Shown here in pieces: positions 1 through 7,838 of a stretch of DNA of 64,000 bases. Below the pieces are notes generated by a model, which had not been told where the DNA came from, ran no database searches, and saw only the letters and a list, made by a program, of their open reading frames with translations. The number at the start of each line of letters is the position of its first letter. Position 1 is the first letter of the stretch. Source of the DNA: Spirochaetota bacterium (GTDB taxonomy: Bacteria > Spirochaetota > UBA4802 > UBA5368); NCBI GenBank assembly GCA_035477215.1, contig DATIKU010000061.1, positions 1-64,000 on the forward strand. Reading direction: 5' to 3'. The translations under genes were made by a program, and so were the position numbers.

Positions 1-791
1 AAGCCTTCCTCGGTGTTGGAGGCCTGCTGGTAGGTATAGCCGAACGAGAAGTCGACATCGTAGAAACCCGGCGTGTAGCCCGGGTGCGCTCCGAAGGGCT
101 CCTCGGTGACGGCCACCACCTTGAAGGCCGGAAGGATGGTGCGCGACGGATCCTTGCCGATCGTCTCGCGGCTGACGATGCGCTCGCAGCTGACGATCAC
201 CTTCTTCGCCGCGTTCGCGCCCCACTTGCAGTCCCCGCCGATCCCCCACATCTGCGCGTTGCCGTCCTCGTCCGCCTGTTGGACGTGGATGATCGCCGTG
301 TCGGGATTTAGCGCCGGGACCAGCATCACGGGACTGCCGTCGAACGGGGATTCGATCATCCGGTACTTGTTCTCGCCCATGAAGGACTTCACCCTCATGA
401 GGTCGGTGCCCACCATGTCCTTCACCGGAACGAAGGGCATCCCGAGCGCCCCGGCCATGAGCATAAGCGGAAGCGAGAGATTGGTGTATTCCTCGAGCTC
501 GATTTTGTGTGGAATACCTTTCTCAATCGAGCGGCGGTAACAGCGCGCGAGACCGTAGAGGCCAAGCGAAATGAAGGTGGCGATGAAGCGTTTGACGCAC
601 CCCGCCCCGATAAGCATGTCGAAATCGTCCGCGGCGTTGCTTCGCGTCACCGTGAGCTCCCGTTTTTTCTGGCGGATGATCTCGTGCACCGCGGCGAAGG
701 GGGGGCGGCATATATACCCCCCTATGAAAAGAAAGTCCCCGTCGTTCACGAAGCGCTGGACCGCTTCGGACGTACTCATCACCTTGCTCAT
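1..791 (-). CDS. Family I CoA-transferase, alpha subunit (3' end outside window)
   Basis: The reading frame runs off the left edge; about 263 codons are visible. The start is ATG at 791, preceded by GGAGGGAGT. Translation begins MSKVMSTSEAVQRF and continues with an IGG segment (near residue 24) and later VSCERIVSRETIGKDPSRT and PFGAHPGYTPGFYDVDFS, as seen in GctA-like (glutaconate CoA-transferase alpha type) and IpdA-like proteins. Such subunits move CoA between acyl groups or, in IpdAB, open a ring. It lies 61 bases after the glycyl radical enzyme on the same strand, so the two are probably co-transcribed. A beta subunit would be expected beyond base 1. The substrate cannot be inferred. Confidence 0.85.
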   Translation of the reverse strand, partial: MSKVMSTSEAVQRFVNDGDFLFIGGYICRPPFAAVHEIIRQKKRELTVTRSNAADDFDMLIGAGCVKRFIATFISLGLYGLARCYRRSIEKGIPHKIELEEYTNLSLPLMLMAGALGMPFVPVKDMVGTDLMRVKSFMGENKYRMIESPFDGSPVMLVPALNPDTAIIHVQQADEDGNAQMWGIGGDCKWGANAAKKVIVSCERIVSRETIGKDPSRTILPAFKVVAVTEEPFGAHPGYTPGFYDVDFSFGYTYQQASNTEEG

Positions 792-852
792 ACTCCCTCC
801 GATCTACACAGCGATGATGAAGCCGGGGGCGCGAATGCGCCCCCGGTATCGG

Positions 853-3234
853 TTACAGTTCGAACTCGGTCCGGCTTATGATCTCGTCCTGGGCGATCTC
901 GGAAAGCCCCGTAAATTCCGCGGAATAGCCGCTGACGCGCACCACCAGGTCGCGGTGCTTTTCGGGCTCTTGCTGCGCCTCGCGCAGCGTTTCGCTGTCG
1001 AGCATGTTGAACTGGACCTGCACGCCGCCCTTTCCGAAATAGGCCCGGATCAGCGAGGCCAGGTTCTCGTTCGAGATCTTTTTCCCCTGGAAACGCATAT
1101 TGAGATTTACTCCGTTATATGCTTTCGTAAGCGGGAGCTTCGTTATGGAGTTCATTAGCGCCGTCGGGCCCGATACGGCGTTTCCCGTGGTCGGCGTGAT
1201 GCCGTTGCCAAGCACGTCTCCCGCGTAGCGCCCGTCGGACGTCGCGCCGGTGAACGCGCCGAAACTTATATGAAAGCCCACGGAGAATATCCCCGGCCAG
1301 AACCTTCCTCCGCGGAAGTTCGGATACCCAAAAACGACGTCGCAGTAATGGTCCATCACCCTCGCCGCCATCGCGTCGACATCGTCGTTATCGTTTCCGA
1401 ACTTGGGCACGCGGTGCAGGAAGTGGGCGCGTTTTTCGTCGACGTCCTGCCAGTCGTCAGAGAGCCATGCGGCCAGGTCGGTTATTGAAAAGCGCTTCTC
1501 GTCGAACACCGTCGTCTTTACGGAGTACAGGCTGTCCGCGACGTTCGCGAAGCCCATCATCTGGACCCCGGTCGAGTTATACACCGCGCCGCCGCGCGTG
1601 AGGTCCAGCCCCTTCTCGAGGCAGCCGTCGATCATGGCGGAGGCGAATGGCGACGGAACCTTTTCGGCGATGGTGCGGTCGAGGATTTCCATCCCCCGCG
1701 TCATCTGTCCTATGAAATGGCGCATCTGCGCGTCATAGGCCTTCCAGACGTCGTCGAACGAGGTAAAGCCCGACGGCTCGCCGGTCTCGATCCCCGTGCG
1801 GTACCCGAAGACGTTGTCGATGCCGTTGGAGAGCGCAAGCTCGACGCACTTGATGCCGTTGAACTGCACCGCGAAGGTCGAGCCGAAGCTCTTGCCCTGG
1901 GCGTTGGCCTCGAGGCAGCCGACCACGCCGTAATCGCGCGCGTCCTCGACCGAATGCCCCGCGTCGACGAGCGAGCGCACGACCGCCTCGTCGTTGAAGA
2001 AGTGCACGAGCACCCCGTCGCGCGCGTACTCGACCGCCCGGTTTAAAAAATCGGCCGGCGGGTTCTTCGACAGGCGCACGCCGAAATTGGGCTGCACCGT
2101 GCGTACGTCCGCGTAGGCGTCAAGACCCATGTAACTCAACTCGTTCGTCGCGTCGGCGCCGTCCGGACCCATCCCGCCGACCGTTACGTTCTGCGTGGTC
2201 TTGCCCTCGGTGCCCTCGCCGCCCGGAATGAAGGCCTCCTCGAGCACGTTCCAGATTTCGTTGGTCTTGATAAAAAGCAGAGCCATGAGCTCGCGCGCCC
2301 CGTCGGGCGTGATGCGTCCCGCCGCGGCATCGGCCCTGTAGTACGGATAGAGCACCTGGTCGATCCTCCCGAGCGAAATGGAGTTCCCACCCGATTCTAT
2401 CTGCGAGATCAGGTGAATGAAATACACGGACTGCACCGCCTCGTGGAAACTTCCGGCCGGATGTTCGGGCACCCTTTCGCAGACGCGGGCGATCTCCCGA
2501 AGCTCGGCCGCGCGCGCGGTATCGCGCTCCTTTTTGGACTGCGCCAACGCGGCGGCGGCATAGCGGCGCGCGAAGGATATTGCCGCGCCGCACGAACGGA
2601 TCATCGCGTCGTACAACAGGCCCTTCTCGCCTTCACGCTCGGCGGGCGACAGCCGCTCCATCGCGGCCTTGGCGTCCGCGATGACGCCCGAAAGTCCCTT
2701 CGCCAGCACCCTCGAATGGTTCATCGTGAAGTGTCCGATACCGTAGGTAATCTCGAGCATCATGGTGAAGATGTACTTGTCCATGTCCGCGGAGACGTCC
2801 TCCGGCAGGAGCTCCTCCAGCCGGTTCTCCACGGTCTTCCCCTGCCAGAAGGGAAGGATCTTATCCGCCAGTTCCCTTTTTTCTTCGGCGGTGATGAGCG
2901 CGCGCTGCAGCATGCGGACGTCGAAGTTCTCAAGGTCCCCCTCGATCCAGCGGGACTTGTTCTCGGGAAAGAGCGGCGCGCCCTTCAGCTTCGAGGTGCG
3001 GCACCCGACGACAATCTCGTCATCCCGGATGATTACGCTGATGTTGTTCAGGATATGCTCCAGCGCGAGGCTCATCCGGGTGAGCGGGTGTTTGTCCCAG
3101 TGGAGCTTCATCGACTCGGTGAGATATCGGGCCCGCTCCACGCAGACCTCCTGGTTCGCGTCGATGATCCGCTGTCGGAGGCGCTCCACGCGGGAGGCCC
3201 CGACGGCCGCACGGATTGCGTGCTGTGTATTCAT
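853..3234 (-). CDS. Glycyl radical enzyme, lyase/dehydratase type (PFL-like)
   Basis: This 793-residue protein has both signatures of the glycyl radical family. The thiyl-radical site is YGVVGCLEANAQG, with Cys440 and Glu442. The glycyl-radical loop near the C-terminus is VRVSGYSAEFTGL, with the radical Gly at 769. The Cys-x-Glu arrangement is that of glycerol dehydratase, choline TMA-lyase and related C-X bond-cleaving members rather than pyruvate formate-lyase (Cys-Cys). His168 and His274 lie where active-site histidines are found in glycerol dehydratase. The start is supported by GGAGGCTTGT before ATG. The radical-SAM activase it needs is not encoded in this window. Neighbours are a short-chain dehydrogenase upstream and a CoA-transferase subunit downstream. 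The substrate is unknown. Confidence 0.93.
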   Translation of the reverse strand: MNTQHAIRAAVGASRVERLRQRIIDANQEVCVERARYLTESMKLHWDKHPLTRMSLALEHILNNISVIIRDDEIVVGCRTSKLKGAPLFPENKSRWIEGDLENFDVRMLQRALITAEEKRELADKILPFWQGKTVENRLEELLPEDVSADMDKYIFTMMLEITYGIGHFTMNHSRVLAKGLSGVIADAKAAMERLSPAEREGEKGLLYDAMIRSCGAAISFARRYAAAALAQSKKERDTARAAELREIARVCERVPEHPAGSFHEAVQSVYFIHLISQIESGGNSISLGRIDQVLYPYYRADAAAGRITPDGARELMALLFIKTNEIWNVLEEAFIPGGEGTEGKTTQNVTVGGMGPDGADATNELSYMGLDAYADVRTVQPNFGVRLSKNPPADFLNRAVEYARDGVLVHFFNDEAVVRSLVDAGHSVEDARDYGVVGCLEANAQGKSFGSTFAVQFNGIKCVELALSNGIDNVFGYRTGIETGEPSGFTSFDDVWKAYDAQMRHFIGQMTRGMEILDRTIAEKVPSPFASAMIDGCLEKGLDLTRGGAVYNSTGVQMMGFANVADSLYSVKTTVFDEKRFSITDLAAWLSDDWQDVDEKRAHFLHRVPKFGNDNDDVDAMAARVMDHYCDVVFGYPNFRGGRFWPGIFSVGFHISFGAFTGATSDGRYAGDVLGNGITPTTGNAVSGPTALMNSITKLPLTKAYNGVNLNMRFQGKKISNENLASLIRAYFGKGGVQVQFNMLDSETLREAQQEPEKHRDLVVRVSGYSAEFTGLSEIAQDEIISRTEFEL

Positions 3235-3353
3235 ACAAGCCTCCTGTTCGTCGATGGTGGTGCGGACGGGCCGGTGGGATCGGTTTTATATGTTCGGCAA
3301 AGGGCCAGTCCGTACAGATACAATACGGCGGCAATCACGGAAAAGCCACCTTT

Positions 3354-4184
3354 TTATACCTTGATGTCCATGTGGTTCACCAGTATCGCGTCGCGCCACG
3401 CCCTCGGCAGGTAGTTGTTGAGCCACAGAAAGAAGGTGCTCATGAAATCGACCTGGTTGAAGATGGCGGGCTTTTCCGATTTGACCACCTTGAAGATCCT
3501 TTTCGCCGCGGCGTCCGGCGTCGGAGCGGTCTTGATGAGCTCGTCGTCGCGCGCGATGAAACGCCCCGCTCGTTCGCGATAGGGCGAACCCTCGGGCGGA
3601 AGCACGTGTATCTTCGCGGCGAAGGTGGTCGACACCTGCGCGGGCTCGATCAGCGCCACGCGTATGCCGAACGGCTCGACCTCGTAGCGGAGCGAGCACA
3701 TGAGGCCGGTAATGGCGAATTTGCTCGCCGAATAAATCGACTCGAACGGAAACGGAATGCGCCCTACAAGCGACGACATCGCGATGAGTTTCCCCCTGCG
3801 CCGCTCCCTCATGGAGGGCAGGAAGGCCTGGAATATGGCCGAGGCGCCGATCACGTTGATTTCGAGGCATTTGAGTGCCTTCTCGAGGTCCGCCTCCTCG
3901 AAGGGACTGAAGAAGCCGATGCCCACGTTGGAAAGCACCGTGTCAACGCGGTTGAACCGCTCGAGCACGCGGTTACGAAAACGCAGAATGCCCTTGCGGT
4001 CAGTGATGTCCAGCGTTTCGAGATAATGGTCCCCGCCGATCGCGGCGAGTTCCTTTTCGAGCGACGCGATCCCCTTCTTATCTACATCGAACCCGGCGAT
4101 GCTGTCCCCCGACGCGGCGAGCATCTTCGCCACCTCGCGCCCCATCCCATCGCCCAGCCCCGTGATCACCACTACCTGTTTCAT
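3354..4184 (-). CDS. Short-chain dehydrogenase/reductase (classical SDR)
   Basis: The protein has 276 residues with an N-terminal Rossmann motif TGLGDGMG (residues 8-15), an NVG segment and the catalytic YSASK (Tyr-x-x-x-Lys) with an upstream SSLVG serine. This is a classical NAD(P)-dependent alcohol/ketone oxidoreductase. The ATG is preceded by AGGAGGGCGGG. It sits between an epimerase and a glycyl radical enzyme in a run of five minus-strand genes headed by a PadR regulator. It may oxidise or reduce a hydroxyl intermediate of that pathway, which is inference. The C-terminal 60 residues are rich in aromatic and hydrophobic residues (FMSTFFLWLNNYL) and could touch the membrane. Confidence 0.9.
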   Translation of the reverse strand: MKQVVVITGLGDGMGREVAKMLAASGDSIAGFDVDKKGIASLEKELAAIGGDHYLETLDITDRKGILRFRNRVLERFNRVDTVLSNVGIGFFSPFEEADLEKALKCLEINVIGASAIFQAFLPSMRERRRGKLIAMSSLVGRIPFPFESIYSASKFAITGLMCSLRYEVEPFGIRVALIEPAQVSTTFAAKIHVLPPEGSPYRERAGRFIARDDELIKTAPTPDAAAKRIFKVVKSEKPAIFNQVDFMSTFFLWLNNYLPRAWRDAILVNHMDIKV

Positions 4185-4288
4185 TGCCCGCCCTCCTTTT
4201 TATCCACCGCTGTATTTGTTCGGCATGCCGTGCATACCTCCGACGACAGCCCCGCCGAGGCGGGGAGAACGACGATCATCGAGATGCG

Positions 4289-5272
4289 TTATTTCCTCGC
4301 GCGATACCACTCTCCCATCTGCTTCATGGAATCCCGGAAATCGGAATAGGCCATTTTGTAGCCCGCGGCCTTGAGCTTGGTGTTATCGACTACGTAGTCA
4401 TCGTACAGATAGTTCACCGCGTCGTATTCCAGGTCGGGAATGCTTCCCTTCCGCGCGGCCTTGGCCCCGTCGATCTTCGCCGCTATCTTGACCAGCCACA
4501 GTGGAAGGTGAAGTTTCGGCGGCTTCGTTCCGAATGTCTTCGCGGCGAGGACGAGCGCCTCCTCGAGCGACGGGCAGTAGTCCTCGGCGATGTTATACGC
4601 CTGCCCCACCGCCGAGTCCAGGTACGACAGATGGTCCACCGCGCCTGCCACGTCCTCCGCGCGGATGTTCGAGAGAAGCTGTCTGCCGCTTCCGGGGATC
4701 GCGCTTATATCGGTCGGGCGCGAAAAGGCCTTGCCGGCGCCGTCGTTGCAGCGCGGCCCGTATACCGTGCAGGGGCGCGTGATGATGGCGGGAAGGCCTT
4801 CCTTTATCCTTCGCCATATCACGTCCTCGCCGTCGCGCTTGCTGCGGCCGTAGGAATCGGCCGGATCGCGCGGCCCGTCCTCCCTGAACGGCGTCCCCTT
4901 GTAATAACCGTAGACGCTGGTGGAGCCCACGTGCACGTAGCGCTTCACGCCGTGCTCGAGCGCCAGGCCGGTGATGCGATCGACCCCCAGGACATTGGTT
5001 GGATGCAGTTTTTCGTACGGCGTGGAAAAATTACAGATGGCGCCGAGGTGGAAGATGCGGTCCACCCCGCCCTCGAAGAGCGCCGGCAGTGTTTCCGGCT
5101 TTGTCAGGTCGGCGGGAACATATTCCACCCCGAGGCGGTCGAAGAAGGATGTATCCTTGCGGGGACGCGCCGTTGCCCGCACGCGTACTCCCTTTTTCGC
5201 AAGGTACTCGACCAGATGACTTCCCATAAAACCGGCCGCGCCGGTGACCAGCGTAATCCCGTTGAATTCCAT
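4289..5272 (-). CDS. NAD-dependent epimerase/dehydratase (extended SDR)
   Basis: The protein has 327 residues with glycine-rich TGAAGFMGSHLVEYL (residues 10-24) for NAD binding, a GSTSVYGYYKG serine/threonine region and YGRSK carrying the catalytic Tyr and Lys. It resembles nucleoside-sugar epimerases and 3-beta-hydroxysteroid-dehydrogenase-like extended SDRs. The start is ATG at 5272 with GGAGG five bases upstream. It follows the PadR gene by 33 bases, suggesting co-transcription. The sequence does not say whether it acts on a sugar nucleotide or on a small hydroxy compound. Confidence 0.88.
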   Translation of the reverse strand: MEFNGITLVTGAAGFMGSHLVEYLAKKGVRVRATARPRKDTSFFDRLGVEYVPADLTKPETLPALFEGGVDRIFHLGAICNFSTPYEKLHPTNVLGVDRITGLALEHGVKRYVHVGSTSVYGYYKGTPFREDGPRDPADSYGRSKRDGEDVIWRRIKEGLPAIITRPCTVYGPRCNDGAGKAFSRPTDISAIPGSGRQLLSNIRAEDVAGAVDHLSYLDSAVGQAYNIAEDYCPSLEEALVLAAKTFGTKPPKLHLPLWLVKIAAKIDGAKAARKGSIPDLEYDAVNYLYDDYVVDNTKLKAAGYKMAYSDFRDSMKQMGEWYRARK

Positions 5273-5305
5273 GCGAACCTCCTCCCGGACTATAGGCGGG
5301 GGAAA

Positions 5306-5857
5306 TTACACCTTCTGCAAAAGCGCATCCCCCGACTCTTTCTTTATCTCTTCCCGCGCGCGCCGCAGCCACGCGAGAAACATTTCGTTGAAGTTTACGC
5401 CGAGCTCGGCGAGCATGCGCACGTACACGCCCTGCCTGCGCCAGCGGGCCTGGTTTTTTACGCGGCGCTCGAGCTGCTCTTCGTACAGTTTTATCTGCTC
5501 GTCGATTATCGAAAGCGAACGCTCCGGATCGCCGAAGCCGAAAAAGGCGAACTTGAGCAAAAAAGGATCGCGAAGCAGCATGGCCCGCTCGGGCGAGTCC
5601 ATCAGCCAGCGGGCGAATTCCGCGCGACCCTTCTCCGTTATGGAGTAACTCTTCTTATTGGGCCCGCCATCGTCGGAGGGAACGAACCCGCCCATGGAGA
5701 TGAGCCCCTCGTCCTCGAGGTCGCGGAGGTTCGGGTAAATCTGACCGAAATTGATCGACCACATGTGGCCGAAGTTTTTCTCGATGTGCTCCTTGATACG
5801 GTAGCCGTGCATATCCGTGTAATGCAGCAGGCCGAGGATCGCGTATTTGATCGACAT
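5306..5857 (-). CDS. PadR-family transcriptional regulator
   Basis: The protein has 183 residues. The N-terminal winged helix is typical of PadR: YAILGLLHYTDMHGYRIKEH, then a QIYPNLRDLEDEGLI recognition-helix segment and the YSITEKGR wing. The C-terminal half (from about residue 90) is a helical dimerisation region. PadR proteins are usually repressors released by a small ligand and often control their own promoter. It is the first gene of the leftmost minus-strand cluster, and an AT-rich palindrome lies about 120 bases upstream of its start. GAGGTAATAA precedes the ATG. Confidence 0.9.
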   Translation of the reverse strand: MSIKYAILGLLHYTDMHGYRIKEHIEKNFGHMWSINFGQIYPNLRDLEDEGLISMGGFVPSDDGGPNKKSYSITEKGRAEFARWLMDSPERAMLLRDPFLLKFAFFGFGDPERSLSIIDEQIKLYEEQLERRVKNQARWRRQGVYVRMLAELGVNFNEMFLAWLRRAREEIKKESGDALLQKV

Positions 5858-6265
5858 TTATTACCTCGATTCCATCACCATAATAGACTAAGTGTAAATC
5901 TTGGAGATATCGGCCTCTTCCTGCCGCACCCGGGGGGAAGCCCCGCCACATCCTCCAGATTAAACAACAATCTCACTATATATAATCTATATATATTATA
6001 TATATAGTGTCAAGTGCTATTTTATTTTTTTTGTAGAAACGGAGTACTTTGCCAGAGGGATTATTTATAAAGAATCTGAGGCTGAACAGAAAGAGTTCGA
6101 AATACCGCCTCGAGTCGTGTGGACGAATGCCGCTGCTCCAGGCGGGCAAGCCCCCCTGGAATGCTGAAAGCCGTCTATTCACCTGCGTAAATCGTAGTCA
6201 CATAGAGCAAAGAATCACCCTGATCCTATGGAAATTGGGAACGTATACAGGTTCCCTTCAGATAA
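5858..6265. other. Intergenic region, no confident gene
   Basis: Apart from the promoter/palindrome at 5974-6013, this 408-base stretch holds no recognisable gene. A T-rich run lies at 6020-6032. A 6-bp hairpin with arms GGGAAC and GTTCCC at 6237-6256 lies just past the stop of the next minus-strand gene and could be a weak terminator without a T-tract. Short open frames are present on both strands, but none resembles a known family. Confidence 0.5.
5974..6013 (-). promoter_or_regulatory. Promoter with overlapping AT-rich palindrome upstream of padR-type gene
   Basis: Bases 5974-6009 form an imperfect palindrome whose outer arms are CACTATATATA and TATATATAGTG. On the minus strand a consensus -35 box TTGACA occupies 6013-6008, and -10-like boxes (TATAGA with a 16-base spacer, TAGATT with 18) fall inside the palindrome. 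This is the layout of an operator that would occlude the promoter. PadR autoregulation is inference from position. Confidence 0.55.
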
Positions 6266-6793
6266 TCATTGAAGGCGAGGTTGCCTAACGACCCAAAGGC
6301 CGTTTTCGTACTGAACCGCGGTTTCCTTCCTTCTGCGGCGTTCCATGTAAAAGAATAGCACCACGGGTTTATGGGAATTGAGAAACTGAAGCGCTTCTGT
6401 TTCTGTAATAATATTAAAGGCCCACCAGACGGCCATTTCGGCCACGTATTCATTTATACTCCCGTCCCAGTAATAGGGTTGCCTGTCTTCATCGTGCGCA
6501 CGCGCTCCCGACGATGTCGCCGGGACGACTATCTCAATATAATTTGAAGGAGCAAAATCGGCATATCCCTGGTATCGGGTAAAAAGCTCGTACCTCTGCC
6601 CGAGCGACTGCCATCCATCCATTCGATTGCCCGTGGTCGACAGGCCGAACGGAGACCTTAGAAGCCCGATCATGCGTGCCTCTTCCTCTTTCTCGAGGAC
6701 GTACTCGTTTAATCGTTTATCAATCACAGGTCCGCCGCTCATATGCCGCATTGTACATTCCCAAACTTCGCCTTCAAGCATTATTCCAGACAC
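6266..6793 (-). CDS. Hypothetical protein
   Basis: This open frame of 175 codons starts at GTG 6793; in-frame ATG codons at residues 5, 15 and 18 are alternatives. AGGAG lies about 20 bases before the GTG. I do not recognise a family. The protein is soluble-looking, with many aromatic residues (WQSLGQRYELFTRYQGYADF) and a basic patch ERRRRK near the C-terminus, and no signal peptide or membrane segment is evident. It is isolated on both sides. It could be a real orphan or a decayed gene. The composition is less GC-rich than its neighbours, which may hint at transfer. Confidence 0.45.
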   Translation of the reverse strand: MSGIMLEGEVWECTMRHMSGGPVIDKRLNEYVLEKEEEARMIGLLRSPFGLSTTGNRMDGWQSLGQRYELFTRYQGYADFAPSNYIEIVVPATSSGARAHDEDRQPYYWDGSINEYVAEMAVWWAFNIITETEALQFLNSHKPVVLFFYMERRRRKETAVQYENGLWVVRQPRLQ

Positions 6794-6895
6794 TGATTTT
6801 TGACAAATTGCTTTCTCCTTTCCTGGTTAAAGCCATCAATTCGGTGCGGCGCTCGGATGTGCCGGTGGGATTGCAGATTTTTGAAGTGAACCAGG

Positions 6896-7078
6896 TTAAT
6901 CCGGCATGGAACGGGTGTATTCACTATTAAGAAAAAGCCCGTCGACATCGACGGGCTTTTTCTTTTTCCTGTTGTAGGCGGTTTCGGGTGTAACCACCCG
7001 CGGCGGCGGTGTGTCCAGACGTATCCCGGTTCTGATAGTTTTCAGAAGGCTTTTCTTTTTATTCTTCTTCTTTTTCAT
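6896..7078 (-). CDS. Small lysine-rich protein (putative)
   Basis: This frame of 60 codons starts at ATG 7078 with GGTGGAAG just upstream; a GTG at 7087 would add three residues. The product is very basic at the start (MKKKKNKKK) and continues KTIRTGIRLDTPPPRVV and AYNRKKKK. This recalls short conserved Lys/Arg-rich proteins with a proline-rich middle, but the similarity is by eye only. The last third of the frame runs through a perfect 17-bp inverted repeat that looks like a terminator, which argues either for an unusual 3' end or against coding there. Confidence 0.4.
   Translation of the reverse strand: MKKKKNKKKSLLKTIRTGIRLDTPPPRVVTPETAYNRKKKKPVDVDGLFLNSEYTRSMPD
6929..6964. terminator. 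17-bp perfect inverted repeat, bidirectional terminator-like
   Basis: The arms AAGAAAAAGCCCGTCGA and TCGACGGGCTTTTTCTT are exact reverse complements separated by two bases. Each strand ends in a T-rich tract, as in rho-independent terminators. It lies inside the 3' part of the small lysine-rich ORF on the minus strand, and there is no clear plus-strand gene to terminate. Confidence 0.7.
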
Positions 7079-7246
7079 AGCTTCCACCGGAACATCATTC
7101 TGTCGCTCAAAGATGCTTTCCTGTCAATGATTATTCCTACCGTATCTGTGAACTGCACAGCAAATTATCACTTCTGAAAAGAATCCCCGTCTTATACGTT
7201 CCCATGTACGGGTCCGCCTGCTATTGAGCGGGATTATTGCATAATG

Positions 7247-7627
7247 TTACGGCTTTACGGCAATCGCTTCAATCTCGATAAGGGCGTTTTTCGGTAGGTT
7301 TGCGACCTCGTAAGCCGCCCTTGCCGGATAGTCCCCGTTGAATTGCAGGGCGTACACCTCGTTGACAGCGGCGAAATCACCGATATTTTTCAACAAAACC
7401 GTAGTTTTCACCACATGTTCGAATCCCAGGCCTGCCTCCTGGAGTATTGCCTTCATGTTTTTAAATACCTGCTCCGCCTGTTCGGCGGCGGTGGCCCCGA
7501 TCATCTCCATGCTCACCGGATCGAGTGGTATCTGGCCCGAAATAAACAGAAGGTTTCCCGCCAGAACGGCCTGTGAATACGGACCTATCGCCCCGGGTGC
7601 TTTATCGCTGGCGATTATCTTTTTCAT
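7247..7627 (-). CDS. ridA: RidA family enamine/imine deaminase
   Basis: The protein has 126 residues when started at ATG 7627, which has GAGGTG six bases upstream; the longer open frame upstream has no such support. Motifs typical of RidA (YjgF/YER057c/UK114) are present: GPYSQAVLAGNLLFISGQIP near the N-terminus and ARAAYEVANLPKNALIEIE near the C-terminus with the substrate-binding Arg. The family hydrolyses reactive 2-aminoacrylate and other enamines, protecting PLP enzymes. It is transcribed alone; the relic of a regulator lies divergently just upstream. Confidence 0.95.
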   Translation of the reverse strand: MKKIIASDKAPGAIGPYSQAVLAGNLLFISGQIPLDPVSMEMIGATAAEQAEQVFKNMKAILQEAGLGFEHVVKTTVLLKNIGDFAAVNEVYALQFNGDYPARAAYEVANLPKNALIEIEAIAVKP

Positions 7628-7679
7628 TGGAACACCTCGCGTATCATTAATGAATTTGTTTCTTGATCGCGCCGTATGA

Positions 7680-7790
7680 TCATTGCCTTTTCTTGCGCGA
7701 AAAGAAATTTTCGACATCAAGGGTGTTATCGAAATCGTCGTCGGTGAAATCGGCGTTTCAAAATATACCATTTATCGCTACCTGCGGTAA
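7680..7790 (+). pseudogene. Relic of a YheO/DauR-type (HTH_22) regulator C-terminus
   Basis: A plus-strand frame open from 7680 to TAA 7788-7790 translates as SLPFLARKEIFDIKGV, then IEIVVGEIGVSKYTIYRYLR. This fits the C-terminal helix-turn-helix (HTH_22) of PAS_6/YheO-like regulators, which usually ends at such an SxxTIYRYL helix. There is a stop at 7677 and no start codon or room for the rest of the protein, since ridA begins at 7627 on the other strand. The fragment is therefore a remnant. Identification is by eye. Confidence 0.5.
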
Positions 7791-7838
7791 GCGAAAAACG
7801 CACGGTGAAACTTAGGGAAACGGCGTACCGTCCGCCAT

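Noticed and set aside
2413-4349. Long plus-strand open frames across the glycyl radical enzyme and SDR genes
   Set aside because: They lie antisense to strongly conserved genes, have Arg/His/Pro-rich translations without family motifs, and are the usual GC-rich shadow frames.
4184-6007. A 607-codon plus-strand open frame
   Set aside because: It is antisense to the epimerase and PadR genes, both with clear motifs and ribosome sites. Its translation has no recognisable domain.
6090-6110. GTTCGAAAT resembling a tRNA T-loop
   Set aside because: No acceptor stem, D-arm or anticodon arm can be folded around it.
6676-6930. Plus-strand open frame ending just before the 17-bp inverted repeat
   Set aside because: Its first half is antisense to the hypothetical gene at 6266-6793. 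The C-terminal residues (PVGLQIFEVNQVNPAWNG) look protein-like but match nothing I recognise, and no start or ribosome site supports it.
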